43,908 nucleotides of DNA from Gammaproteobacteria bacterium (GTDB taxonomy: Bacteria > Pseudomonadota > Gammaproteobacteria > SZUA-152), in contig JAKEGK010000134.1 in assembly GCA_022627515.1 (NCBI GenBank), positions 1-43,908 of the forward strand, written 5' to 3'. The translations under genes were made by a program, and so were the position numbers. Positions 1 through 9,834 of this stretch are shown here, in pieces (the first letter of the stretch is position 1; each line of letters begins with the position of its first letter). Under the pieces are notes generated by a model that was given only the letters and a program-made list of their open reading frames with translations, searched no databases and was not told the origin of the DNA.

Positions 1-899
1 CCAAGAACTACGGCCGCGCCGTGTACGAGTGCCTGCGCGGCGGTCTGGACTTCACCAAGGACGACGAGAACGTCAACAGCCAGCCGTTCATGCGCTGGCG
101 CCAGCGTTTCGACTTTGTCATGGAAGCCATTCACAAAGCCGAGAAAGAAACCGGTGAGCGCAAGGGTCATTATCTGAACGTTACAGCGCCGACTCCGGAA
201 GAAATGTACAAGCGCGCTGAGCACGCCAAGTCCATTGGCGCGCCGATCATCATGCACGACTACATCACCGGCGGTTTCTGCGCCAACACCGGTCTCGCCA
301 ACTGGTGCCGTGACAACGGCATGCTACTGCACATCCACCGCGCCATGCACGCCGTGCTCGATCGCAACCCGCACCATGGCATTCACTTCCGCGTGTTGGC
401 CAAGATCCTGCGCCTCTCCGGCGGCGATCACCTGCACACCGGCACCGTGGTTGGCAAACTGGAGGGCGATCGCGCTGCAACCCTGGGCTGGATCGACATC
501 CTGCGCGAGAAGTACATCAAGGAAGACCGCAGCCGCGGCATCATGTTCGATCAGGACTGGGGCTCCATGCCGGGTGTATTTGCCGTCGCCTCGGGCGGTA
601 TCCATGTGTGGCACATGCCGGCGCTCGTGACCATCTTTGGTGATGATTCCGTGCTGCAATTCGGTGGCGGTACGTTGGGGCACCCCTGGGGCAACGCCGC
701 CGGCGCCGCCGCCAACCGTGTTGCGCTGGAAGCCTGCGTCGAAGCCCGTAACCAGGGCCGTGCGCTGGAAAAAGAAGGCAAGGAGATTCTTACCGCTGCG
801 GCCAAACACAGTCCGGAACTCAAGATGGCTATGGAAACCTGGAAAGAAATCAAGTTTGAATTCGACACTGTTGACAAACTTGATGTGGTGCATAAATAA
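1..899 (+). CDS. cbbL: Ribulose-1,5-bisphosphate carboxylase large subunit, form I (5' truncated by window edge)
   Basis: Open reading frame with [60 protein letters not shown] and [16 protein letters not shown]; immediately followed by cbbS. Confidence 0.98.
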   Translation, partial: KNYGRAVYECLRGGLDFTKDDENVNSQPFMRWRQRFDFVMEAIHKAEKETGERKGHYLNVTAPTPEEMYKRAEHAKSIGAPIIMHDYITGGFCANTGLANWCRDNGMLLHIHRAMHAVLDRNPHHGIHFRVLAKILRLSGGDHLHTGTVVGKLEGDRAATLGWIDILREKYIKEDRSRGIMFDQDWGSMPGVFAVASGGIHVWHMPALVTIFGDDSVLQFGGGTLGHPWGNAAGAAANRVALEACVEARNQGRALEKEGKEILTAAAKHSPELKMAMETWKEIKFEFDTVDKLDVVHK

Positions 900-917
900 G
901 TCAGACGTCGAAAGTGC

Positions 918-956
918 GGGTGCAAGGCGAAACAGCAATTGCGCAGCCTTGCACCC
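918..956 (+). promoter_or_regulatory. cbbL-cbbS intergenic stem-loop (GGGTGCAAGGC / GCCTTGCACCC)
   Basis: Perfect 11-bp inverted repeat with 17-nt loop, no U-tract; likely mRNA processing/stability element. Confidence 0.6.
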
Positions 957-1026
957 CCTCCCTGCGTAAACTTAAGCGCTGACGGGCTTAGTAATTAAAA
1001 GTATCGAATTAACCGAGGATATCAAT

Positions 1027-1386
1027 ATGAGTGAAATGCAAGATTACAAATCAAGTTTAACAGATGTTTCCAGCCGCAAGTTTGAAACTTTTTCTTACTT
1101 GCCGGAAATGGATGCAGGCAATATCCGTAAACAGGTGCAGTATATTGTTAACAAAGGCTGGAATCCCGCCATTGAACACACCGAGCCGGAAAATGCCTTT
1201 GATCATTACTGGTACATGTGGAAACTGCCTATGTTTGGTGAAACCGACGTAGACAAGATTCTGGCTGAAGCCGAAGCCTGCCACAAGGCGCATCCCAACA
1301 ATCATGTGCGCCTGATTGGATATGATAACTATGCGCAATCTCAAGGCGCCGCCATGGTTATCTTTAGGGGCCCCATCAAGGTATAA
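1027..1386 (+). CDS. cbbS: Ribulose bisphosphate carboxylase small subunit
   Basis: 119 aa, [35 protein letters not shown]...[14 protein letters not shown]; typical RbcS, directly downstream of cbbL. Confidence 0.98.
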   Translation: MSEMQDYKSSLTDVSSRKFETFSYLPEMDAGNIRKQVQYIVNKGWNPAIEHTEPENAFDHYWYMWKLPMFGETDVDKILAEAEACHKAHPNNHVRLIGYDNYAQSQGAAMVIFRGPIKV

Positions 1387-1455
1387 ATTGTTTTTTTAAA
1401 ATACTTTTTTAAAAGCTTTTTTTAATCGTGCTTTATTAAAGTAAAGGCCTTGTTA

Positions 1456-1496
1456 GAAAAACCCCTGTCCGTGGTGATGCCGGTCAGGGGTTTTTT
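1456..1496 (+). terminator. Intrinsic terminator/attenuator between cbbS and cbbQ
   Basis: AAAAACCCCTG...CAGGGGTTTTTT: 11-bp stem followed by T-run. Confidence 0.75.
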
Positions 1497-1645
1497 GCTA
1501 TAGATTGGCGCATAAATAGGTGTAATAACGTGGCCAATAAGAGTCTGGCGATAAAAACTTACCGTTACGGAATTGGTTCCATCAATCGCATCCGGCAAAA
1601 ACAAATTTAATAAATTACAGAATAATTTATAAAGGTACTCGTCAC

Positions 1646-2455
1646 ATGACAGATATCGATATAGACCAATACAAGGTTACCGAAGAGCCCTATTACAAAC
1701 CGGTCGGTAACGAAGTGGAGTTGTTTGAAGCGGCATACCACTCAGCCCGTATGCCGATTATGCTTAAGGGCCCAACCGGCTGCGGCAAATCCCGTTTTGT
1801 GGAATACATGGCGTGGAAGCTTAAAAAGCGTTTGATCACCGTCGCCTGTAACGAGGACATGACCGCTTCAGATCTGGTAGGCCGGTTTTTACTGGATCCA
1901 AGCGGCACCACCTGGCAGGATGGTCCATTGACCACAGCGGCACGTATCGGCGCGATCTGCTACCTCGACGAGATTGTCGAAGCGCGCCAGGACACCACGG
2001 TGATTATCCATCCGCTCACTGACCACCGCCGTACTTTGCCACTGGATAAAAAGGGCGAACTGGTACAGGCGCATCCGGATTTTCAACTGGTCATCTCCTA
2101 TAATCCCGGTTATCAAAACCTGATGAAAGATTTGAAACAATCCACCAAACAGCGGTTTGGGTCTCTGGATTTTTATTATCCGGACGCTGAAACTGAAGCG
2201 GAAATCGTGGCGCATGAATCCGGCGTTGATCCGGCTACCGCCGCCAAACTGGTTCAGGTCGGGCATCGCGGCCGCAACCTCAAAGGCCATGGCCTGGATG
2301 AAGGTATTTCCACGCGGTTGTTAATTTATGCCGGTCAGTTGATCGCAAAAGGCATTGATCCCAAGGCGGCGTGCATGATGGCGCTGGTGAGTCCCATCAC
2401 CGACGATGCCGATATGCGCGATACCCTGAATGCCTCGGTGGCGACCTATTTTTAA
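1646..2455 (+). CDS. cbbQ: RuBisCO activase MoxR-type AAA+ ATPase CbbQ
   Basis: 269 aa; Walker [29 protein letters not shown]; located between cbbS and cbbO. Confidence 0.95.
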   Translation: MTDIDIDQYKVTEEPYYKPVGNEVELFEAAYHSARMPIMLKGPTGCGKSRFVEYMAWKLKKRLITVACNEDMTASDLVGRFLLDPSGTTWQDGPLTTAARIGAICYLDEIVEARQDTTVIIHPLTDHRRTLPLDKKGELVQAHPDFQLVISYNPGYQNLMKDLKQSTKQRFGSLDFYYPDAETEAEIVAHESGVDPATAAKLVQVGHRGRNLKGHGLDEGISTRLLIYAGQLIAKGIDPKAACMMALVSPITDDADMRDTLNASVATYF

Positions 2456-2493
2456 TGGGCGTCACGTAATCAAATGATGCGTATTGGGGTGTT

Positions 2494-4839
2494 ATGTCCA
2501 TGATGGCGGTAAACCTGGATGAATATCGCGAACAATTGGCAAACGCTTCTTCGGAAGTAAAGGACACATTTGACGCGTGTTTTCATGAAGCGTCGCGTGT
2601 CATGTCTCCCGCGGGCCTGCAAAATTACCTGGAGGGCGCGCGGGGTTTGTTCGAGCTGGGCCGTGGTTCCGGTCTGGTAATTTCCTACCTGCAAAATATG
2701 CCCGCTGTTGCCAGGGAAGTCGGTGAAGATGTTCTCAAGGATGTGGTTGCCAGCGCCATGAAGTTATCGTCCATGGTCAGCGGCGAAGTTATCGATCTGA
2801 TGCTTTCCAGCTTGCCCACCGCCAGCCGGCGCTTGAGGGATGCGGATCTGTTTCGCGGCTACCTGTCGCTGATTCATCAATTGTCAGCCAAGGCGCCCCG
2901 GGGCTTGCGCCCCATGCTCGCGCATCTCGATCAGTTGTTTGAGAAATTGACTCTTGGCGGCCTGCGCCGCTGGGCATTGTGGGGCGCCCAGGCTCATGCC
3001 CGCGATTTCGACGCGCTCACCAAATATTTTGCTTTGCAGTCCGCTGACAGTCAGGCCGTGTTGCAGAAAGAACGCCGGGGCACTTTGTTTGTTGATAATC
3101 AGCGTAAACTGAATTTTTATCTGCGCGCTTTATGGGGCAGGGATTTTTTTCTGCGCCCTACCTCCGGCGATTACGAAAGCCGGGAAGGCTACAAGCCCTT
3201 TATCGAGCACCACGTTATCCATGTGCCGGATGCGTTCGATGACTATGGAACGGTTCCCGGTGTTGAACTGTATCGCGCCGCGGCCACGCACGCGGCTGCG
3301 CATTTATCCTATACGCGTGAACCGTTGTCCGCGGAAGCCCTGACGCCGGCGCAAATGGTGTTTATCGGCCTGTTTGAAGACGCGCGGGTGGAATATCTGG
3401 CAATCCGGGAATTTCCAGGCCTGAAAAAAATATGGCTGCGCATTCACGAACAAGTGAGTGAAATCAGTTGCGCGGCAGACCGGGTGGTGGGTTTGCTGGA
3501 GCGTGTGGCGCGCGCCATGCTGGATGAATCCCATCAGGATACCAATCCCTGGGTCAGTGAGGCGGCCGCCGCATTTCATGAAAGGGTAAAAATAGACGCG
3601 GCAGACAGTCAAATGAGTTGGGATCTGGGCGTAACATTTTATAACAAGCTTGCCGGTTATATGCCGATACCCAGCCTGCGCATTCTGGAGTCATTTGGTA
3701 TTCCCTATCGCGATGACAACCGCTATATTTGGGCGTTTGATGAAACGGAATGGCGTGACGCGGAATATATTCCATTAAGTCAACGCCAGGTTCGTAAAAC
3801 AGTGAACGTGATGGAAATGGTTAACGAGGTGGATTGCGAACTGGCGGGTGACGATGCCCAGGAAATCTGGCGGCTGGATACGCCTTTCTACCTGGATCAG
3901 GAAGGGCGCACTATTAATGAGCTTGAAGGCGCAGAACCCACGAGTGATCCTTATCACTATCAGGAGTGGGATTATCAGGTGCAGTTACACCGGCCTGACT
4001 GGGTGACAGTTCTGGAGCGCCGTCAAAGCAAAGGTGATCCGCAGATTATTGATAATACCTTGATCGAGTACCGGCCCATTGCCAGCCGCCTGAAGCATAT
4101 TATCGATGCGTTGCAACCTCGTGGAATCGTTAGAGAGCGTTATCAGGAAGAGGGCGACGAGATCGATATCAATGCCGCGATCCGGGCCATGATTGACATG
4201 CGCATGGGGCAAATGCCGGATTCGCGCATTAACATTCGTTATAAGCATCGAACCCGGGATCTGGCGGTGCTGGTTTTGCTGGACTTGTCGGAATCCACCA
4301 ATGAAGTATTGCCGGGTACTGACCGGCCGGTTTTGCAATTGGCTCGTGAGGCAACGGCGATCTTGTCATGGGCGATTGATGGTATTGGCGATCCATTTGC
4401 GGTGCATGGTTTTGCCTCTGATGGCCGTCACGATGTGCAATACTACAGGTTCAAGGATTTTGACCAGCCCTATGACGACCAGGCCAAAGCTCGTCTGGCG
4501 GGCATGAAGGGAAGTTTGTCCACCCGTATGGGCGGCGCGCTGCGGCACGCCGGACAATTTTTATTGCGTCAACCCCAGCAACGCAAGTTGCTTCTGCTGG
4601 TTACCGATGGCGAGCCGGCGGATATCGACGTGCGTGATCCGCAGTACTTACGTTATGACGCAAAAAAAGCGGTAGAAGAACTAGCTACATGCGGCGTTAC
4701 TACCTACTGCCTTACTTTGGATCCCGATGCGGATGATTATGTGTCGCGTATCTTTGGCGCTAACCGTTTTGCCGTGGTTGATCATGTACAAAAACTGCCG
4801 GAAAAACTACCCGCCTTGTTCATGGCTTTGACGAGTTGA
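2494..4839 (+). CDS. cbbO: RuBisCO activation protein CbbO (C-terminal vWA domain)
   Basis: 781 aa; C-terminal vWA with MIDAS-like LDLSEST and LVTDGEP; follows cbbQ. Confidence 0.94.
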   Translation: MSMMAVNLDEYREQLANASSEVKDTFDACFHEASRVMSPAGLQNYLEGARGLFELGRGSGLVISYLQNMPAVAREVGEDVLKDVVASAMKLSSMVSGEVIDLMLSSLPTASRRLRDADLFRGYLSLIHQLSAKAPRGLRPMLAHLDQLFEKLTLGGLRRWALWGAQAHARDFDALTKYFALQSADSQAVLQKERRGTLFVDNQRKLNFYLRALWGRDFFLRPTSGDYESREGYKPFIEHHVIHVPDAFDDYGTVPGVELYRAAATHAAAHLSYTREPLSAEALTPAQMVFIGLFEDARVEYLAIREFPGLKKIWLRIHEQVSEISCAADRVVGLLERVARAMLDESHQDTNPWVSEAAAAFHERVKIDAADSQMSWDLGVTFYNKLAGYMPIPSLRILESFGIPYRDDNRYIWAFDETEWRDAEYIPLSQRQVRKTVNVMEMVNEVDCELAGDDAQEIWRLDTPFYLDQEGRTINELEGAEPTSDPYHYQEWDYQVQLHRPDWVTVLERRQSKGDPQIIDNTLIEYRPIASRLKHIIDALQPRGIVRERYQEEGDEIDINAAIRAMIDMRMGQMPDSRINIRYKHRTRDLAVLVLLDLSESTNEVLPGTDRPVLQLAREATAILSWAIDGIGDPFAVHGFASDGRHDVQYYRFKDFDQPYDDQAKARLAGMKGSLSTRMGGALRHAGQFLLRQPQQRKLLLLVTDGEPADIDVRDPQYLRYDAKKAVEELATCGVTTYCLTLDPDADDYVSRIFGANRFAVVDHVQKLPEKLPALFMALTS

Positions 4840-4972
4840 GATTTTTAAAACTATTCGTAATTTTTTACATGAACGAGGGTCATAATCTGTATATTTTTTA
4901 CTTATTAGACATTAGCGCCAAATTAATAAAAAGTAGTTGATCACAAGCCAAACAAATTGCATACTGTTGAAC

Positions 4973-5395
4973 ATGAAATCACGGCTAAGCGACATTCCAA
5001 TTATTAAGTCAGTTCCTTCTTATGTCGGGGCGACCCACTTCAATCGCGTGCGTCTTTCCCAGCTGCGGTTAGATCATTCATTGCGCCTGGAGCTGTTTAG
5101 TTTGCGTGGCTTAGACATTGTGATTGATGATGACGCATGGGTATGCATCGATCGTACATTGGGCGATCTACCCGTATTGGCGTGGACTGATTTCGATAAA
5201 CGCAACCGTAAGGGATTGCATCAGCCAGTGCCTTGTAAACTGCGTTTCTACCACAATCACGCCGATCTTATTTGTGGAACCGTGTTGGACGACTTGGGCC
5301 GAATCCTGGAACGCCGCTTGTCCAAACTTCGTTACAAATCATCCCATAAAATAGTTTACCTACGTAGAATACGCCGCTCTCGTAAATTTACTTAA
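4973..5395 (+). CDS. Hypothetical protein (140 aa if it starts at ATG 4973; ORF extends to 4937)
   Basis: Open frame with coding-like sequence (LELFSLRGLDIVIDDDAWVCIDRTLGDLPVLAWTDF), Arg/Lys-rich C-terminus; no family recognised. Confidence 0.5.
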   Translation: MKSRLSDIPIIKSVPSYVGATHFNRVRLSQLRLDHSLRLELFSLRGLDIVIDDDAWVCIDRTLGDLPVLAWTDFDKRNRKGLHQPVPCKLRFYHNHADLICGTVLDDLGRILERRLSKLRYKSSHKIVYLRRIRRSRKFT

Positions 5396-5898
5396 GATTA
5401 CTTAAGTTAAGATTGCTTAAGAATGTTGCTCGAGTTAAAAGCACTAACTAACCCAAATCTAATTCCATTCTGCTGGCTCCCACTAAACGGAATTCCCTTA
5501 TCTTTTGCTGTGTAATAATCTGACGATTTATTTGTTGATTCGATAGTCACCTTTTGATACAACCTGTAGATAACGCTCACCAGGGACTGGAAAGCGGCAT
5601 AATAATTGTCCGGGGTAGGGGTATTGTGGTCTGGGAATAAATAATAACAATGAGCTGTAAAAGGGACTTTGCAAGCCGCAAATTGTGGTATGAAGTCAGG
5701 CGTATTGTATTTCAAGCGGTATCTGTGGTGGCAGCTTTCACCAACAAACTTAATAACCACCCGCTTTCCCGTCCAAATTTATTTCCCGCTTGCCCATTTG
5801 GAAATTATTGTATGGTTTTCGTTGTTTGCGGTACACCGGAAATCGTTTGTTCTGACTGAGCGCGCGTTAATGCTTGGTTAAAGGGAATTAACATTGTG

Positions 5899-5925
5899 AC
5901 CGCGGTCTCTGCTCGCGGTTTTTTT
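5899..5925 (+). terminator. Putative intrinsic terminator
   Basis: ACCGCG-GTCTCTGCT-CGCGGT followed by T7; just upstream of the CusF-like gene. Confidence 0.55.
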
Positions 5926-5966
5926 AAAGCATCAACCAAAAGTCAATTCAAAGAGGAGCGCTAAAA

Positions 5967-6275
5967 ATGAAAAAACTGGGAATGGCTGTTGTGGCAGGCT
6001 GTGGAATTATTTTTGGTAGTCAGGTATGGGCTGGCGATGAGCACACTGTTGAAGGCGTTATAAAAGATATCAAAATGTCAGACAAGAAACTGACAATTTC
6101 TCATGGGCCAATCAAAACACTGGGCATGGACGGCATGACTATGGATTTTGCGGTGAGTGATCCTGGAATGCTGGAAGTTGTGCAAAAAGGACACACCGTC
6201 AGCTTTGTAATAGAGGTGGATCAAAAAGGCAACTTCATAATTACTGATATCGAAGACAAAGGCATGGCGAAGTGA
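5967..6275 (+). CDS. CusF-like periplasmic copper-binding protein
   Basis: 102 aa, signal peptide (MKKLGMAVVAGCGIIFGSQVWA), HTVEGVIKDIKMSDKKLTISHGPIKTLGMDGMTMDFAV as in CusF domain; RBS GAGGAG. Confidence 0.88.
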   Translation: MKKLGMAVVAGCGIIFGSQVWAGDEHTVEGVIKDIKMSDKKLTISHGPIKTLGMDGMTMDFAVSDPGMLEVVQKGHTVSFVIEVDQKGNFIITDIEDKGMAK

Positions 6276-6342
6276 TGCGTCTTATGACACTGGCTTAGAA
6301 TTACCAACATCCGCAAATACTGCTATTTGAATATATTTGTCA

Positions 6343-6370
6343 TTGACCGCCTGGTTCGCCAGGCGGTCAA
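6343..6370 (+). terminator. Very stable hairpin with TTCG loop downstream of the CusF-like gene
   Basis: TTGACCGCCTGG-TTCG-CCAGGCGGTCAA, 12-bp perfect stem; no T-run afterwards, so terminator function is uncertain. Confidence 0.5.
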
Positions 6371-6654
6371 GAGACAAACAACTTAAATGACATTCATAAA
6401 AATTTCAAAGTCTTTTGCTTATGCCATATGCGGCGCCATTATCGGATTTGTTAATACAGGCAATCTTGAGTCAGTGAATTAGAGAATGCGTATTAATAAT
6501 ACTATTTCCATAAAATAAACCAAGAATATGCCCTGAATCCAGGGCGCGTACCGCAAGTGCGCCGCCAGCACAATAAATTGTCTGGATATACGGAATCTGC
6601 TCTATGCGCATGCAGTTGGATGCGTCTTCAGCAATGGCTATCTAACAATGGTCA

Positions 6655-6696
6655 CCATACAGGGGCTGCCATACAGGGGTTGCCATACAAGGGCTA
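6655..6696. repeat. Three tandem copies of a 14-bp unit (CCATACAGGGGCTG / CCATACAGGGGTTG / CCATACAAGGGCTA)
   Basis: Direct reading of sequence. Confidence 0.85.
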
Positions 6697-6892
6697 TGGA
6701 AGAATGTTTATCAAAAAGAATGGCCATTAATTACAGTATGTATGCAGATTGCATTTACGATCTGCCTTCGGTTTGTTGATGGTTAACGCGCAGGTCAGAA
6801 TGCATGTCACTATTGATAAATTGTCTGGCAGGGTAACTGAATTATCAAAACCTATCACTCACCAACAGTAAAGGTTTTAAAGGGGGAAGGTT

Positions 6893-8197
6893 GTGCAAAG
6901 TTGGAAAAAAAGCAGCGGTTTGTTCCAGCATGCCGGTCGTAATTGTGTTGGCCTGATTCATACTGGTATTTTTCTTTTTTACTTTTCTGGTCCTGCTTTT
7001 GCTGACGGTTCGGGCGCTATGACTTTGTCCGAGGCGGAAATGATGGCGTTGCGTAACGATACGGCGGCCAAGAAAGCGCGCGCACAGCAGGAGAGCTTTA
7101 CGCAACAATCCGTGGCAGCCAATACCTGGCCGGATCCGAAACTTGACTTTGGAATTGCAAATATTTCCGCTAATACATTGGATTTTCAAAAAGAACCTAT
7201 GACCCAGGCCGTAATTGGGCTGACACAGGCTTTTCCACCCTGGGGTGCGGTAGGCGCGAAAAGCAGGCAAATGCAGAGCATGGCCGATGCCATGAGTCAT
7301 GAGGCAAGAAACAATCGTTTAATGACGCTCATAGGCGTGCGTAAAAGCTGGTTAGATGTATACCTTGAATTCCAATCCATTCAGTTAATCAAGGAGAGTC
7401 TGGAGGTGTTCGGCCAATTTATTAATGTGACGCAATTCCAATATCGTGTGGGCCGAGGCAATCAACAGGACGTCATTCGCGCTCAGTTAGAGCAAAATCT
7501 GCTCGAGGATCAACTGAGAAACACGGAATCTCAGCATGATAGTGCCATGGCTACGCTGGCCAGATGGCTGGGTACCGAGCAAATTAGCCAGCAGTTAGAC
7601 ATGCAATTCCCGGCGTTTTCCAAGTTACCGCCAGAACAGGAAATTCTTTCCAATCTGGAGAATCATCCTTCGGTTATGGTGCGTAAAATGCGTGTAACCG
7701 CTGCGGAAAATGGTGTAAACTACGCCAGTTCACAACGTCGTCCCGGATGGGCATTAAGAGTTCAGTACGGTTACCGTGCTGAAGATAATTTCGGGCAGCC
7801 CCGGGATGATATGTTAAGCGCTTTGGTTAGCATAGATCTTCCTCTATTCACGAATAATCGTCAGGATCGCATGATAGCGGCCGGTACGTCCGATGTTATG
7901 GCAAGCAAGCAGGATCTCGACGAGTGGCGGCGGGAAATCAGGCTGCGCTATGAGAAAAATGCAGCGGTGTACAATCGTTTTAACGAGCGCGTGAAGTTAT
8001 ACCAAGGTTCAGTTTTACCAAACGCCAAGCAGAACTCAGAGGCAAGCTTAAATGCCTATAAATCCGGGGTGACGGATTTTGACATGTTAGTGCGCGCGCG
8101 CCTGACGGAACTTAAAAGTCAATTACAATATCTGAAATTAAACGTAGAACGCGCCAAAGCACAGGTTGAACTGTTGTATCTAACTGGGATCGACTAG
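6893..8197 (+). CDS. TolC/CusC-family outer membrane efflux protein
   Basis: 434 aa, signal peptide then MTLSEAEMMALRNDTAAKKARAQQES, SWLDVYLEFQSIQLIKESLEVF; GTG start after AAGGGGGAAGG; followed by CusB/CusA-like genes. Confidence 0.88.
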   Translation: MQSWKKSSGLFQHAGRNCVGLIHTGIFLFYFSGPAFADGSGAMTLSEAEMMALRNDTAAKKARAQQESFTQQSVAANTWPDPKLDFGIANISANTLDFQKEPMTQAVIGLTQAFPPWGAVGAKSRQMQSMADAMSHEARNNRLMTLIGVRKSWLDVYLEFQSIQLIKESLEVFGQFINVTQFQYRVGRGNQQDVIRAQLEQNLLEDQLRNTESQHDSAMATLARWLGTEQISQQLDMQFPAFSKLPPEQEILSNLENHPSVMVRKMRVTAAENGVNYASSQRRPGWALRVQYGYRAEDNFGQPRDDMLSALVSIDLPLFTNNRQDRMIAAGTSDVMASKQDLDEWRREIRLRYEKNAAVYNRFNERVKLYQGSVLPNAKQNSEASLNAYKSGVTDFDMLVRARLTELKSQLQYLKLNVERAKAQVELLYLTGID

Positions 8198-8199
8198 TC

Positions 8200-9834
8200 A
8201 TGATTTCAAATACACGACGCAACCATTCACAGCCGGGAATATCTCCCGGAAGAGGTAATGTCCACCACAATCCCTATTCGGGACAAACGCCGGCAGGCAG
8301 GCCGAAACACACCACAAATAACTTCAAGAGCGTGGCCCAGTTTACCGTGGCTGTCATTGTCGCGGCTATTCCCATCAGTTTTTATTTGGTGCAACCCAGC
8401 GATATTCAGAACGCTTTCGCATCTAACAAAAGTGACAGCGAGTCTGATATCAAGCAGATAATGTCGACACTGAGCGACAATATAAAAGAAAAAGCAAGTA
8501 ACGTCTTTGGCGGTGACAGCCGATCCATGACGGTTCAGATTGGGGCCGCCCAGTCAGCTTCTTCAACGCCGATGCGACAGCCTGACCGCGCGCGCCAAAC
8601 GCAAATGGCGCCCAGCGAATCATTACCCAATGAACCATTGCCCAATGAGCCATTACTTAATGAACCATTGTCCAATGAGCCATTACCCCGCGAACCACTG
8701 AAAGCGGTAATGAAAGATACTGCCATCGAGCACGCGGTAAAACATGCCAATGTCAGTTATGTCTGTCCCATGCATCCCGATGTCGTGTCCGATAATCCCA
8801 AAGCCATCTGTCCAATTTGCGGTATGGACCTTGTGCTTGTGGAAGCGGGCGGTGATGCAGGTGTGGTGAGACTTACCCCTACGGTAATCAATACACTGGG
8901 TGTGCGTACCGAGAAAGTGAAAAAGCGCACCCTGTTCCGCAAAATCGACAGTGTGGGTTATGTCGAAATGGATGAAAGCAAACTACGCACAATCAATCTG
9001 CGCGTTGACGGCTGGATAGAAAAACTGATTTTCAAAACGGAGGGCGACCGCGTCGAAGCCGGACAACCGCTGTTTGAATTGTATTCTCCCAAACTCGTTA
9101 ACGCGCAGGAGGAATACGTACAGGCGCTAACAAATAACAACCAATTGCTGCTCAATGCATCCAAGGACCGTTTGCTGTCATTAGGGATTTCGCTGGATCA
9201 GATTGAACGTCTGCAGGCCAAGGAAGATATAAAGCAGCACATCGTTTTTACCGCGCCACAAAATGGAATAATTTCCAAGCTGAAAATCCGCGAAGGACAA
9301 TTTGTGCAACTGTCACAGGCTGTGATGGAGATAGTGGATTTAAGCACTGTATGGATCATTGCGGAAATTTTTGAATCGCAATCGGATTGGGTTGTGAAAG
9401 GGCAACGCGCACAGGCAACCCTGCCTTATCTGCCCGGCAAGAACTGGGAAGGAATGGTCGAATATATATACCCAAGTCTTGATCCCACTACCCGCAGTTT
9501 AAAGGTGCGTCTGCAATTTGATAATGCCGGCGAATCTTTGAAACCCAATATGTATGCCGACGTGCAGGTATTCGCCAAACCCAGGGCTGATGTATTGGTT
9601 ATACCTCGCGAGGCGTTGATTGCGACCGGTGATCAAAACCGGGTAATTGTCGCGCTGGGTGAAGGCAAGTTTATGCCGATGAATGTACAGGTGGGGATGC
9701 AAACAGACCGGGGTGTGGAAATTCTGGACGGGCTGGCCGAAGGGGATGAGGTGGTCACATCCAGTCAGTTTCTTATAGATTCTGAAAGCAGTCTGAAAGC
9801 CAGTCTGGCCCGCATGGCGGGTGGAGGAAGTTAG
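8200..9834 (+). CDS. CusB-like RND efflux periplasmic adaptor with heavy-metal-binding domain
   Basis: 544 aa; YVCPMHPDVVSDNPKAICPICGMDLV heavy-metal-binding motif, membrane-fusion domains (VDGWIEKLIFKTEGDRVEAGQPLFELYSPKLVNAQEEY). Confidence 0.93.
   Translation: MISNTRRNHSQPGISPGRGNVHHNPYSGQTPAGRPKHTTNNFKSVAQFTVAVIVAAIPISFYLVQPSDIQNAFASNKSDSESDIKQIMSTLSDNIKEKASNVFGGDSRSMTVQIGAAQSASSTPMRQPDRARQTQMAPSESLPNEPLPNEPLLNEPLSNEPLPREPLKAVMKDTAIEHAVKHANVSYVCPMHPDVVSDNPKAICPICGMDLVLVEAGGDAGVVRLTPTVINTLGVRTEKVKKRTLFRKIDSVGYVEMDESKLRTINLRVDGWIEKLIFKTEGDRVEAGQPLFELYSPKLVNAQEEYVQALTNNNQLLLNASKDRLLSLGISLDQIERLQAKEDIKQHIVFTAPQNGIISKLKIREGQFVQLSQAVMEIVDLSTVWIIAEIFESQSDWVVKGQRAQATLPYLPGKNWEGMVEYIYPSLDPTTRSLKVRLQFDNAGESLKPNMYADVQVFAKPRADVLVIPREALIATGDQNRVIVALGEGKFMPMNVQVGMQTDRGVEILDGLAEGDEVVTSSQFLIDSESSLKASLARMAGGGS
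8620..8700 (+). repeat. 15-bp/5-aa tandem repeat inside the CusB-like ORF ([E/L]PLxNE type: SLPNEPLPNEPLLNEPLSNEPLPREPL)
   Basis: About five NEPLx copies encoded by near-identical 15-bp units (CCCAATGAACCATTG). Confidence 0.88.

Noticed and set aside
324-938. 204-aa minus-strand ORF antisense to cbbL
   Set aside because: Lies wholly over the well-supported RuBisCO large-subunit frame; typical shadow ORF from codon bias.
5407-5760. 117-aa minus-strand ORF in the AT-rich gap
   Set aside because: No motif, and overlapping short ORFs on the plus strand; left as an unexplained region rather than called.
6655-6696. CRISPR-like array
   Set aside because: Units are contiguous 14-bp repeats without spacers; a simple tandem repeat.
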